The translations under genes were made by a program, and so were the position numbers. A stretch of 64,000 nucleotides of DNA from Actinacidiphila epipremni (GTDB lineage Bacteria; Actinomycetota; Actinomycetes; Streptomycetales; Streptomycetaceae), in NCBI RefSeq assembly GCF_012034175.1, contig NZ_JAATEJ010000019.1, forward strand, positions 115,611-179,610, written 5' to 3'. Below, piece after piece: positions 25,290-33,876 of the stretch (position 1 is the stretch's first letter; every line of letters begins with the position of its first letter). The notes under the pieces were generated by a model, which did not search any database, had not been told where the DNA came from, and saw only the letters and a list, made by a program, of their open reading frames with translations.

Positions 25290-25943
25290 GTGCGGCATAC
25301 CGGGCAGCCGAGTTGGCGGCTGAGCGTCTCGTCCCCGTTCGGGCTGTACATCGGCCTGTACGTGCGGGAGGCCGCCGGGCTGCGCCCGCCCGCCGCGGTG
25401 GACCTGCCCGCGCTGGACCCGCCCGTCGAGCTGCGCGCGGACCTGGTCGCGCTCGCCGTGCCCGCCGCCGCGCAGCAGTGGGCCGCCTGGTGGGACCGCG
25501 AACTGGCCCGCCAGGAAGGCCCGGAGCGCGGCTTCTTCAGCCCCGACGCCCGCTTCGGCGACGGCGCCGAACTCGACGCCCTGGTCCGCGCCTGCATGCC
25601 CGACGCCGCCCGCTGGGCCTCCGCCGCCCGTGACGACCGCCGCCCCGAGCCGACCCCGCACGGCGAGCGGGACGCCGCGGGCCGGCCGCGCGCCGGCGCG
25701 TACCGGACCGACGACTGGTCGCCGCCCGTGCCCGTCGGCACCGAGAGCGCCCTGGTCCGTACCGTCGAGGCCGAGCTCGGCCGCAAGGCCCGCGCCTTCG
25801 ACCTGACGATCACCCAGCTGCCGCTCGCCGCGCCCGTCGGCTGGCGCCCGAGCCCGCACCACCTGCTGGTCAGCCGCGCCCTGCGCGCCGACCCGGCGGC
25901 CTACCGGGCCTGGCTCACCCCGATCCTCCGCGAGGTCGCCTGA
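25290..25943 (+). CDS. Hypothetical protein, 217 residues
   Basis: Good actinomycete codon usage over the whole frame, no signal peptide, no membrane helix. Visible features are SVSSPFGLYIGLYVREAAGL at the N-terminus, WAAWWDRELARQ in the middle and a C-terminal ITQLPLAAPVGWRPSPHHLL followed by ALRADPAAYRAWL. I do not recognise the family. GTG 25290 is chosen because GGAAGG stands about 9 bases upstream; ATG 25281 lies on top of that site. It is followed 55 bp later by a SUKH gene on the same strand, perhaps an operon. Confidence 0.65.
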   Translation: MRHTGQPSWRLSVSSPFGLYIGLYVREAAGLRPPAAVDLPALDPPVELRADLVALAVPAAAQQWAAWWDRELARQEGPERGFFSPDARFGDGAELDALVRACMPDAARWASAARDDRRPEPTPHGERDAAGRPRAGAYRTDDWSPPVPVGTESALVRTVEAELGRKARAFDLTITQLPLAAPVGWRPSPHHLLVSRALRADPAAYRAWLTPILREVA

Positions 25944-25998
25944 CCCGGCGGCCCCCGGTCGTACGGCCCCTGTCGGTGGCGCCTGCCACGATCACCCC

Positions 25999-26640
25999 AT
26001 GACCGATTCCGCCCCCGCGCACGCCCCCGCCGCCCCCGCCGCGCACGACGCCGCCGACACCGTCACCCACCCTGACCCCGGCGACCTCCTGCGCCGTGTC
26101 GCCGCCCGCGCCGCCGCCGACCGCCCGCGGCTGCCCGCCCCCGCCGCCGCCGACGTGCTCGTACGGGCCGAGGCGCGGCTCGGCTTCCCGCTCCCCGCGC
26201 TCCTGGCCCGCCTCTACCGCGAGGTCGCGGACGGCGGCTTCGGCCCCGAATACCACCTGCTCCCGCTCCTCGACGGCCCGGGCGAGAGCGTCGTCGCCGG
26301 CTACGAGCAGCAGCGCGCCGAGTCCGCCGCCGACCCGGACCACCCCTCCTGGCCGGCCGGCGTCGTCCCGCTCCTGACGTGGGGCTGCGGCATGTACGCG
26401 GCCGTCGACTGCACGACCCCCGAGGGCCGGGTCCTGCTCTTCGAGCCCAACCCGTACTCCGGCGGCTCCTGGGCCGGCTGCTGGTTCGAGGACGCGCCGG
26501 GCCTCGCGGCCTGGCTGGAGGCATGGCTCGCCGGCACCGGCTGGTACGACGAGGAGGCGGACCTGCCCGACGAGCTCATGCCCCGCCCGTGGCCGGACGC
26601 GGAGTCCCGGCTGGCCGCGGCGGGCCTCACGCCCGGGTAA
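25999..26640 (+). CDS. SMI1/KNR4 (SUKH)-family protein
   Basis: 213 residues. After an Ala/Pro-rich N-terminus the SUKH core appears: AEARLGFPLPALLARLYREVADGGFGPEYHLLPL, then VPLLTWGCGMYAAVDC and the final LAAWLEAWLAG. SUKH proteins often serve as immunity proteins of contact-dependent toxin systems, but many in Streptomyces are orphans. No toxin gene is obvious next to it; the 217-residue neighbour shows no toxin features. Start ATG 25999. A perfect hairpin terminator follows after 6 bp. Confidence 0.8.
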   Translation: MTDSAPAHAPAAPAAHDAADTVTHPDPGDLLRRVAARAAADRPRLPAPAAADVLVRAEARLGFPLPALLARLYREVADGGFGPEYHLLPLLDGPGESVVAGYEQQRAESAADPDHPSWPAGVVPLLTWGCGMYAAVDCTTPEGRVLLFEPNPYSGGSWAGCWFEDAPGLAAWLEAWLAGTGWYDEEADLPDELMPRPWPDAESRLAAAGLTPG

Positions 26641-26646
26641 CCCCGT

Positions 26647-26669
26647 CCCCCCGCGTGTGACGCGGGGGG
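26647..26669 (+). terminator. Perfect 10-bp stem terminator
   Basis: CCCCCCGCGT-GTG-ACGCGGGGGG: 10-bp stem with a 3-base loop, 6 bp after the SUKH stop codon. No T-tract. Confidence 0.75.
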
Positions 26670-26699
26670 ATGAGCGTATGAGCGTTTTATGGTGCTGCG

Positions 26700-27374
26700 A
26701 TGGGACATGTCACGTGGTGGGCCGTGGTCTCGTCGGGGTGCGCACCGGTGCTGCTGCTCGGCGGGTCCGCCACCGCGGCGGTCGTGGAGGGGCCGGACTA
26801 CAACCCCGTGAAGCAGACGATCAGCGTGCTCGCCGCCGACAACCGGGCCGCGTACTGGGCGTTCACCGCGACGCTGGTCGCGCTCGGGGCGTGCCATCTG
26901 GCGACGGCGTGCGGGCTGCGGGCGGCCCGGCTCGCCGGGCGGCTGGCGCTCGGCGGGGGCGGGATCTCGGCGATGCTGCTGGCGCTGTTCCCGGCGCCCG
27001 CGACGGGCGGGTCGCTCTCGCACGGGTCGGTCGTGACGGTCGGCTTCGCGCTGCTGGCGGCATGGCCGGTGCTGGCGGCCCGGCGGCGGGCGGTGCACGC
27101 GGCGCCGTGGGGGCTGCGCCCGCTGCCGTCGTGGGTGGTGACGTCGCTGATGGTGCTGGGCGCGGCGTGGTTCGTGGTGGAGAACCAGCGGCACGGCCCG
27201 GCGGGGGTCGCCGAGCGGGTCCTGACGGCGGCGACCGCGCTGTGGCCGGTCGTGGTCGTCATCTCCTGCCTGCGCCATCCGCCGCCGGCGGTCGGGCCGC
27301 GCACCGCCGGCCCGCCCGTGGCCGGCTCACCACTGCCCGCGCCGCACGACGACACCTCCGAGAAGAGCACCTGA
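26700..27374 (+). CDS. DUF998-family membrane protein
   Basis: 224 residues with six predicted helices. The DUF998 signature is the conserved loop after helix 1, GPDYNPVKQTISVLAA, followed by WAFTATLVALGACHLATACG, and a later SHGSVVTVGFALLAAW. Function of the family is unknown. The ATG at 26700 has no clear ribosome site but is the only start before helix 1. A cytosolic Pro-rich tail (about 35 residues) ends the protein. Confidence 0.8.
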   Translation: MGHVTWWAVVSSGCAPVLLLGGSATAAVVEGPDYNPVKQTISVLAADNRAAYWAFTATLVALGACHLATACGLRAARLAGRLALGGGGISAMLLALFPAPATGGSLSHGSVVTVGFALLAAWPVLAARRRAVHAAPWGLRPLPSWVVTSLMVLGAAWFVVENQRHGPAGVAERVLTAATALWPVVVVISCLRHPPPAVGPRTAGPPVAGSPLPAPHDDTSEKST

Positions 27375-27504
27375 CGACCCGCGAGAAAAGTACGTGACGG
27401 TTGAACTACCTCCCGGGCCGGTACGTATTGCTGCGTGGCGCCCCCGCCGATCCCGGTGGGGGCCTGCGGGTGCCGCGCACGCGCGGCCCGACCTGGAGGT
27501 ACCA

Positions 27505-28470
27505 GTGCCCACAATGCGCAACGCAGGCGGCTTACGGCGTTCCCACCGGCGGCTGCGGCTGACCATCGCGGCCCTCGCGGCCATGGTCGCCGGCTTCGCC
27601 GCCGCGCTTCCCGCCGCGTCCGCGAGCGACGCCGGCGTCCTGGCGGACGCGGCGATCTCCCCGCACACCGTGACCGGCGGCGAGCCCGCCACCGGGACGG
27701 TCATCCTGGTCGGCCCGGTGGACACCGACACGGTCGTCACGCTGGAGAGCACCGACACGTCCGTCCTGACCGTCCCGGCCACGGTGACCGTGCCGGCCGG
27801 CGCCGGCAGCGCCACCTTCACCGTCACGACCCTCGCCTTCCACGGGCCCGGCGAGTTCGCGTGCGTGTACGCGACCGCCGGCGGCGTCACCGCCATCCCG
27901 TGCCTGAACAGCAACCCGGCGCCGTCCGGGCCCGTCGCGACCGCGGTGACGTTCACCCCCGCGACGGTCGGCGGCGGCAGCCCGGTCACCGGCAAGGTGA
28001 AGCTGTCGGCCGCCGCCGACAGCGACACCGGACTGATCCACCTGGTCAGCAGCGACCCCGCCGTGCTGGCCGTACCGGAGTCGGTCCTGGCGACCACCGG
28101 CTCCGACACCACGCCCTTCCCGGTGACCACCTCGGCGGTGAGCACCACCCGGATCGTCACGGTCACCGCGACCGCGGACGGCGGCAGCGCCTCCGGTACG
28201 CTCACCATCACTCCGGCCACGGCGCCGCCGACCACGGACACCGTGACCATCACCAAGGCCGAGTGGAAAAAGGGCCTGCTGAAGGTCAGCGCGACCGGCA
28301 GCAACCCGGACGCGATCCTGAGCGTCTACCTCACGGCCTCCGACAGCCTGATGTTCCCGCTGGCGAACAAGGGCGGCGGCACGTACGAGGCCCAGCACCA
28401 GTGGCTGGACAACCCGCGGTCGATCACGGTCAGGAGCAGCCTCGGCGGCTCCGACACCGCCTCCACCTGA
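27505..28470 (+). CDS. Secreted protein with two Ig-like domains
   Basis: 321 residues. The signal peptide is clear (RRLRLTIAALAAMVAGFAAA ending ASAS). The mature part holds two related beta-sandwich units, residues about 40-140 and 150-240; each contains a (V)TGGxPxTG(T/K)V strand, LVSSDPAVLAVP or LESTDTSVLTVP, and a VTT strand. The C-terminal 75 residues (TVTITKAEWKKGLLKVSATG and on) form a third, different strand-rich unit. The GTG at 27505 follows GGAGG. No enzymatic motif; probably a surface or matrix protein. A terminator follows immediately. Confidence 0.75.
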   Translation: MPTMRNAGGLRRSHRRLRLTIAALAAMVAGFAAALPAASASDAGVLADAAISPHTVTGGEPATGTVILVGPVDTDTVVTLESTDTSVLTVPATVTVPAGAGSATFTVTTLAFHGPGEFACVYATAGGVTAIPCLNSNPAPSGPVATAVTFTPATVGGGSPVTGKVKLSAAADSDTGLIHLVSSDPAVLAVPESVLATTGSDTTPFPVTTSAVSTTRIVTVTATADGGSASGTLTITPATAPPTTDTVTITKAEWKKGLLKVSATGSNPDAILSVYLTASDSLMFPLANKGGGTYEAQHQWLDNPRSITVRSSLGGSDTAST

Positions 28471-28480
28471 TCGACGGCGG

Positions 28481-28511
28481 CAGGGGCACCGGACCGGATC
28501 CGGTGCCCCTG
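28481..28511 (+). terminator. 12-bp perfect stem-loop
   Basis: CAGGGGCACCGG / CCGGTGCCCCTG with a 7-base loop, 10 bp after the stop of the Ig-like protein gene. Confidence 0.8.
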
Positions 28512-28545
28512 CAACAGCAGGGGACACGCCCGAGGGGGGAGTGCG

Positions 28546-28959
28546 ATGAGCGCCATCACGATGGCGAAGACCAGCCATGTCCGGTATGTCGCGCACGGGC
28601 CGATCGGCGGCGGCACGGTCGCCGTCGCCGTCGTCCTGATCGGCTCGGCGCTGGCGTTCTGCGCCCTCGGCTACGCGGTCGCCGCCCTCAGACGCCGCCA
28701 GGTGCTGCGCTTCGGCGTCACGGCGACCGCGGTCATCGACGAGATCACCTCCCAGCGCGTCATCGCCGGCGGCGAGGCGATCCGCGCCGACCTCTCCCTC
28801 ATCCTCCCGCTCCCCGACGGCACCGACCTCGCGACCTACACGACGGCCGTCTTCCCCACCGACGACCTCCCCGAGCCCGGCTGGACGGTCCTGGTCCGCT
28901 ACTGGCCCTCCAACCCGCACCGCATCGCCGTCGACATGGCCGCCGCCCCGCTGGACTGA
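28546..28959 (+). CDS. Small membrane protein, DUF3592-like
   Basis: 137 residues. One hydrophobic helix (VAVAVVLIGSALAFCALGYAV) is followed by a soluble strand-rich part with RFGVTATAVIDEITSQRVIAGGEAIRADLSL and a final PGWTVLVRYWPSNPHRIAVD. The pattern of helix, A-x-V strand, and V-x-Y-x-P-x-NP-x-x-A ending matches DUF3592-like proteins. Role unknown. The start ATG has GGGGGGA 7 bases upstream. Confidence 0.65.
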   Translation: MSAITMAKTSHVRYVAHGPIGGGTVAVAVVLIGSALAFCALGYAVAALRRRQVLRFGVTATAVIDEITSQRVIAGGEAIRADLSLILPLPDGTDLATYTTAVFPTDDLPEPGWTVLVRYWPSNPHRIAVDMAAAPLD

Positions 28960-29100
28960 CGCGCCCCACAGGGGTTGGAGGATGTCGGGCGAAGCTCCTG
29001 GGGGGGCATGGCCACCTCAGCCGTGCCCTGGCACCGAAGACCCGGTGACTGCGCTGGGCCCCGACCTGGCTCCTCGGGGTATCAGCGCCCGAGCTTTTCA

Positions 29101-29119
29101 TTGTTAAGAGTTTTGTTAA
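29101..29119 (+). promoter_or_regulatory. VapBC promoter with two TTGTTAA repeats
   Basis: TTGTTAA occurs at 29101-29107 and 29113-29119 (12 bp apart), the most AT-rich stretch of the neighbourhood, 9-28 bp before the vapB start. A likely autoregulatory site for the VapB RHH domain overlapping the promoter. Confidence 0.5.
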
Positions 29120-29128
29120 ACTGACATC

Positions 29129-29407
29129 ATGCCCCCAGCTCCCGATCCCGCCCCGGGCGAAGGTCCGGTCCGACCGGTCTCCGTATCCCTCCATGAGGGC
29201 ACGATCGCCGCCCTCAAGGCACGCACCGGCAAACGCGGTATGTCCGCGTACCTCGAAGCCCTCATCCAGCGCCAACTCGAACGTGACCGGCTGCGCGAAC
29301 TCATCGAGGACGCGGAGCGCGAGCACGGACCGGTCGACCAGACAGCGGTCGAGGCCAAGCGGGCGTTGCTGCGCAACGAGGCGCCAGGAGCGGCGGACGC
29401 TGCGTGA
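29129..29407 (+). CDS. vapB: Ribbon-helix-helix antitoxin (VapB type)
   Basis: 92 residues. The N-terminal half holds a ribbon-helix-helix domain: strand PVSVSLHEGTIAALK, then ARTGKRGMSAYLEALIQRQ, followed by a charged helix (RDRLRELIEDAEREHGP) and a flexible Ala-rich tail that would wrap the toxin. The stop overlaps the start of the PIN-domain gene by 4 bp. It should bind both the TTGTTAA region upstream and the toxin. Confidence 0.85.
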   Translation: MPPAPDPAPGEGPVRPVSVSLHEGTIAALKARTGKRGMSAYLEALIQRQLERDRLRELIEDAEREHGPVDQTAVEAKRALLRNEAPGAADAA

Positions 29408-29796
29408 ACGGTACGCTCGTCCTGGATTGCGAAGGCTTGTCCAAGCTCGTCCTGCGCGCGCCCGACCTCATCGAATGGTTGGCAGCGGCCGAGGCGGAGG
29501 ACGTCCGTGTCGTCACCAGCTCCGTGACCCTGGTCGAAGCCCGCGACCCGAGGACCAACCAGGCACGCTTCGACTACGCCGTCTCCCGTGTCAACGTCGT
29601 CCCGCCGACGGAGGCCGTCGCCCGTCATGCCAGCAAGTTGCTTGCCGCAGCCGGCTTGCACGGCCACAAATACGCTCTCGACGCAATCGTGGCCGCCACT
29701 GCCCTGGCCTCGCCCTTGCCGGTGACCGTCCTCACCTCGGACCCCGAAGACCTGGTGATGCTGGCCGGCCCGGCCGTCCGCGTGATCAAGGTCTGA
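29404..29796 (+). CDS. vapC: PIN-domain ribonuclease toxin (VapC type)
   Basis: 130 residues, standard PIN length. The acidic active-site residues are in place: Asp8 (LVLDCEGL), Glu in TLVEARDP (about 45), Asp in YALDAIVAATA (about 94) and Asp in TSDPEDLVML (about 112). Expected to cut a specific RNA when freed from VapB. The GTG start overlaps the antitoxin stop (GTGA). Its codon use is less extreme than that of neighbours, compatible with horizontal transfer. Confidence 0.85.
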   Translation: MNGTLVLDCEGLSKLVLRAPDLIEWLAAAEAEDVRVVTSSVTLVEARDPRTNQARFDYAVSRVNVVPPTEAVARHASKLLAAAGLHGHKYALDAIVAATALASPLPVTVLTSDPEDLVMLAGPAVRVIKV

Positions 29797-29821
29797 CGCA
29801 GAGCCGCGGCAAACTCACCGG

Positions 29822-30652
29822 TCAGGCCGTGCGGGGGTGGGACAGGCGTTGGCGGTGGGCTTCGTAGAGGATGACGGATGCGGCGTTGGAGGCGTTGAGG
29901 GAGCTGGCGGAGCCGGTCATGGGGATGCGCAGGAGGTGGTCGCAGTTGTCGCGCCAGGCGGTGCTCAGGCCGGCGGTCTCGTTGCCGATGAGGAGGAGGA
30001 CGGGCTGGGTGAGGTCGAACGCGGAGACCTCGGCGTCGCCGTGCTCGTCCGTGCCGACGACGGCGATCGGGCAGCCTTGTGCGCGCTGCCCGGCCACCCA
30101 GTCCATGACCTCGTGGTGCGAGGGGGTGCGCACGACGGGCAGGGCGAAGAAGGAACCGGTCGAGGCGCGGACCGACTTGGGGTCGTACGGGTCGGCCGCG
30201 TGGCCGGTCACGATGAGGCCGTCGGCGCCGAAGGCGTCGGCGGAGCGGACGATGCTGCCGATGTTGCCGGGCTGCGTGGGCCGGTCGAAGACCAGCCCGA
30301 GGAAGGCGTCGTGCGCGGCGATCCGCGCGAGGTCGTCGGGCGGCATCTCCACGACCGCGATCACCTCGGCCGCCCCGTCCGCCTTCTCGCTCAGCTCCGC
30401 GAGCAACTCCGGTGCCATGGCGACGCGTTCGGCGCCCGCCGTGCGCAGCAGGTCCTCCGCCCAGCGCGACAACGGCCGCGCGGCGTCGTAGAGCAACGAC
30501 CGTACGGCCCAGCCGTGTTCGACGGCCATCGAGATGGGCCGCACGCCCTGTACGAGGAACTCCCGGGCCCGCCCGCGCTTGGTGCGGTTCCCGAGGAGGG
30601 TCTGCAACTGCTGGAACCGGGCGTTCCGACTCGTGATCCGCTGCACCGCCAC
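29822..30652 (-). CDS. SpoU/TrmH-family RNA 2'-O-methyltransferase
   Basis: 276 residues. An N-terminal substrate-binding part (SRNARFQQLQTLLGNRTKRGRAREFLVQGVRPI) precedes the SPOUT knot with all three motifs: LVFDRPTQPGNIGSIVRSADAFG, VLLLIGNETAGLS and IPMTGSASSLNASNAASVILYE. Uses S-adenosylmethionine to methylate ribose in rRNA or tRNA; close relatives give thiostrepton-type resistance, but that cannot be read from sequence alone. GTG 30652 (or 30646) is chosen because AGAGAG precedes it; the longer frame to 30724 has no conserved sequence. Convergent with vapC. Confidence 0.85.
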   Translation of the reverse strand: MAVQRITSRNARFQQLQTLLGNRTKRGRAREFLVQGVRPISMAVEHGWAVRSLLYDAARPLSRWAEDLLRTAGAERVAMAPELLAELSEKADGAAEVIAVVEMPPDDLARIAAHDAFLGLVFDRPTQPGNIGSIVRSADAFGADGLIVTGHAADPYDPKSVRASTGSFFALPVVRTPSHHEVMDWVAGQRAQGCPIAVVGTDEHGDAEVSAFDLTQPVLLLIGNETAGLSTAWRDNCDHLLRIPMTGSASSLNASNAASVILYEAHRQRLSHPRTA

Positions 30653-30781
30653 CTGCTCTCTTGCCGAACGCCCGCCGCCCCGCACGTTACACGGACCGTG
30701 TCGGGCGAGGCGGTGAGCCGTCACCAGGCCCGTGGAACAGCCCCGAACTCCGCCCGGCGGAAAGCCGGGTGGAAGCGGGCC

Positions 30782-31148
30782 TCAGCGCGAGGTGTCGATG
30801 ACGCAGAAGCGGTTGGCGTCCGGGTCGGCGAGGACGATGAAGTCGGGGTCGGGGGGGGTAGAGGTCCCAGGGGACGCGGTGGGCGCCGAGGGTGAGGAGG
30901 CGGGTGACTTCGGCGGCCTGGTCGGCCGCGTCGCCGGCGTAGAGGTCGAGGTGGACGCGGGGGTGGGGCTGGACCGGGGTCTCGCTGCGGTTGAGGGCGA
31001 CCTGGACGCCGGGGCCTTCGGCGGGGACCAGCACCGCCCAGTCGTCCTCGATCTCCTCGCGCGGGACGTATCCCAGGGCTTGCGTCCAGAACTGCGCCGC
31101 GCGCCGCACGTCCGAGACTCCCAGCACCACAGAACCGACTTTCAGCAT
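30782..31148 (-). pseudogene. VOC (glyoxalase-like) protein, frameshifted
   Basis: The frame from ATG 31148 (MLKVGSVVLGVSDVRRAAQFW) is a normal VOC-fold protein of about 120 residues (VHLDLYAGDAADQAAEVTRLL). At the C8 tract (G8 on the plus strand, 30851-30858) it leaves frame: a C7 tract would continue as YPPDPDFIVLADPDANRFCV and stop at 30782. With C8 the frame runs on into unrelated Arg/Pro-rich sequence. So the gene is either broken by a one-base insertion or this is a sequencing error. It sits 23 bp after the ABC permease gene, likely in the same operon. Confidence 0.8.
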
Positions 31149-31171
31149 GCGCCCATTGTCGCGGACGGCGC

Positions 31172-32034
31172 TCAGTCGCGCCGGGCGTAGAGGCGGAGGG
31201 TGAGGGGGCCGCAGAGCAGGGTGAGGGCGGCGGTGGCGGCGAGGGACCAGGTGACGGGGCCGGCGACCGGGCCGGTGGAGTTCATCAGGGCGCGGGCGGC
31301 GGTGGCCACGTGGGAGAGGGGGTTGACGCGCACGACGGTCTGGAGCCAGCCGGGCATCGTCGCGGGCTGGACGAAGATGTTGCTCGCGAAGGACAGCGGG
31401 ATGAGCGCGGCGTTGGCGACGCTGATCACGACCGCCGGGTCCTTGACGACCAGCGCGACCGCCGCCCACAGCAGCGACAGGGCGAGGCCGAAGGCGATGA
31501 CGAGGGCCACCGCGGCGAGGACGCCGGGGGCGCCGCCGGCCGGGCGGTAGCCGATCGCGAGGCCCAGGCCCACGACGATCGCGGACGCGAACACGTAGCG
31601 GGCCGCGTCGCTGAGCAGGCCGCCGACGACGAACGCGCCGCGCCACACGGGCAGTCCGCGCAAGCGGTCGAACGCGCCGGTGCGGACGTCCTGGGCGAGC
31701 CGCGCGCCGCCGTACATCGTGACGATGGCGATGCTCATGCTCAGCACGCCGGGCAGCAGGCTCGTGAGGTAGTCGCCGGTGGAGCCGCTGATGGCGCCGC
31801 CGAAGAGGTAGGTGAACAGCACGGTGAACAGGATCGGGATCGCCGCGGAGTCCACGAGCTGCTTGGGGTCGTGCTTGATCTTGAGCAGGGCGCGCCGCCC
31901 GAAGGTCCCGGCGGCGACGAGCGGGCCGGCGCGGTGCCGGGCGGTGCGGCCGGCGGCCAGCAGGGCGTCGAGGGTGTCGAGGGGGCCGAGCGGGTCGGTG
32001 CTGAGGGAGGCGGTGGCGGGGGTGGCGGGGGTGC

Positions 32035-32038
<4 letters not shown>
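31172..32038 (-). CDS. ABC-2 type exporter permease (DrrB-like)
   Basis: 288 residues with six helices. The N-terminal 45 residues are cytosolic. The ABC-2 family pattern is visible in FTVLFTYLFGGAISGSTGDYLTSLLPGVL, the loop ARLAQDVRTGAFDRLRGLPVWRGAFVVGGLLSD (shortened: QDVRTGAFDRLRGLPV), and the late PLSFASNIFVQPATMPGWLQ and NPLSHVATAARAL. Forms the channel of a drug-type exporter with the ATPase gene, whose stop codon overlaps its start (ATGA). Confidence 0.88.
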
Positions 32039-33063
<1,025 letters not shown>

Positions 33064-33077
33064 GACGTAAGAGTTAA

Positions 33078-33095
33078 ACAACTCTCACAAGTTGT
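33078..33095. promoter_or_regulatory. TetR operator ACAACTCTCACAAGTTGT
   Basis: Perfect 6-bp arms with a 6-bp centre, in the 64-bp divergent region between the ABC ATPase and TetR genes, the most AT-rich segment there. Confidence 0.7.
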
Positions 33096-33127
33096 CAAGG
33101 TTACAGTGGAGGGCATACGGTCCAGGT

Positions 33128-33805
33128 ATGCCCGACTCGCCCACGCCCGCGCCCGGCCCAGAACCCGCTCCGGAGCCGGCCCCGGAGCCCGCCTCCGGGC
33201 CCGCCCCGGAGCCCGCGGCGGATTCCGCCCCCGCCCCCCGCCGGCGCCGCCGGTCCGACGCCCGGCGCAGCATCGACGCGATCCTCGGCGCGGCCCGTAC
33301 CGTCCTCGGCGAGCGCCCCGACGCAGGCATGGAGGACATCGCGGCGGCGGCCGGCGTGAGCCGCCAGACCGTCTACGCGCACTTCCCCTCCCGCGACGCC
33401 CTGCTCACCGGCCTGGTCCAGAGCGCGGCGGCCGAATACGACACCCTCCTCGACGAGGCGGACCTCGACACCGCCCCGCCCACCGTCGCCCTCACCCGCT
33501 TCCTCGCCGCCGGCTGGCGCTTCCTCGACCGCTACCCGGCGCTCTTCAGCCCCGCCGCCACCCGCATCCCCCGCCCCACCCCCGACCCGCACGACGTCGT
33601 CCCCCTCCGCCTGGAACGCCTCATCCAACGCGGCCAGCAGACCGGCGACTTCACTCCCGCCCTGCCCGCCGGCTGGCTCGCCGCCGCGGTCTTCGCCCTC
33701 CAGCACACCGCCGCGGCCCGCAGCACCACGGGCCAACTCTCCGCGGCAGAGGCGGAATCGCTCTGCCTGGCCACCGCCCTGCGGCTCTGCGCGGCGGAGA
33801 AATGA
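33128..33805 (+). CDS. TetR-family regulator of the ABC exporter
   Basis: 225 residues. A Pro/Ala/Glu-rich tail of about 40 residues (PEPAPEPAPEPASGPAPEP) precedes the helix-turn-helix (MEDIAAAAGVSRQTVYAHFPSRDALL). The rest is a helical ligand-binding domain. Divergent from drrAB-like genes with an operator in between, so it should repress them and itself until the exported compound or a precursor binds. A perfect bidirectional terminator overlaps its stop codon. Confidence 0.88.
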   Translation: MPDSPTPAPGPEPAPEPAPEPASGPAPEPAADSAPAPRRRRRSDARRSIDAILGAARTVLGERPDAGMEDIAAAAGVSRQTVYAHFPSRDALLTGLVQSAAAEYDTLLDEADLDTAPPTVALTRFLAAGWRFLDRYPALFSPAATRIPRPTPDPHDVVPLRLERLIQRGQQTGDFTPALPAGWLAAAVFALQHTAAARSTTGQLSAAEAESLCLATALRLCAAEK

Positions 33806-33840
33806 CCGTCCCGCCCCCCTCGCAGTGGGGGCGGGACGGT
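33805..33840. terminator. Bidirectional terminator, 14-bp perfect stem
   Basis: ACCGTCCCGCCCCC / GGGGGCGGGACGGT with an 8-base loop; the left arm begins on the last base of the TetR stop codon. Serves the convergent TetR and CE15 genes. Confidence 0.85.
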
Positions 33841-33876
33841 GGTTGTGGGGGGGAGGCGGATCGGAGGGTCAGCGGA

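Noticed and set aside
33081..33081. TTG start extending the ABC ATPase
   Set aside because: It would place coding sequence across the TetR operator; ATG 33063 suits the family N-terminus.
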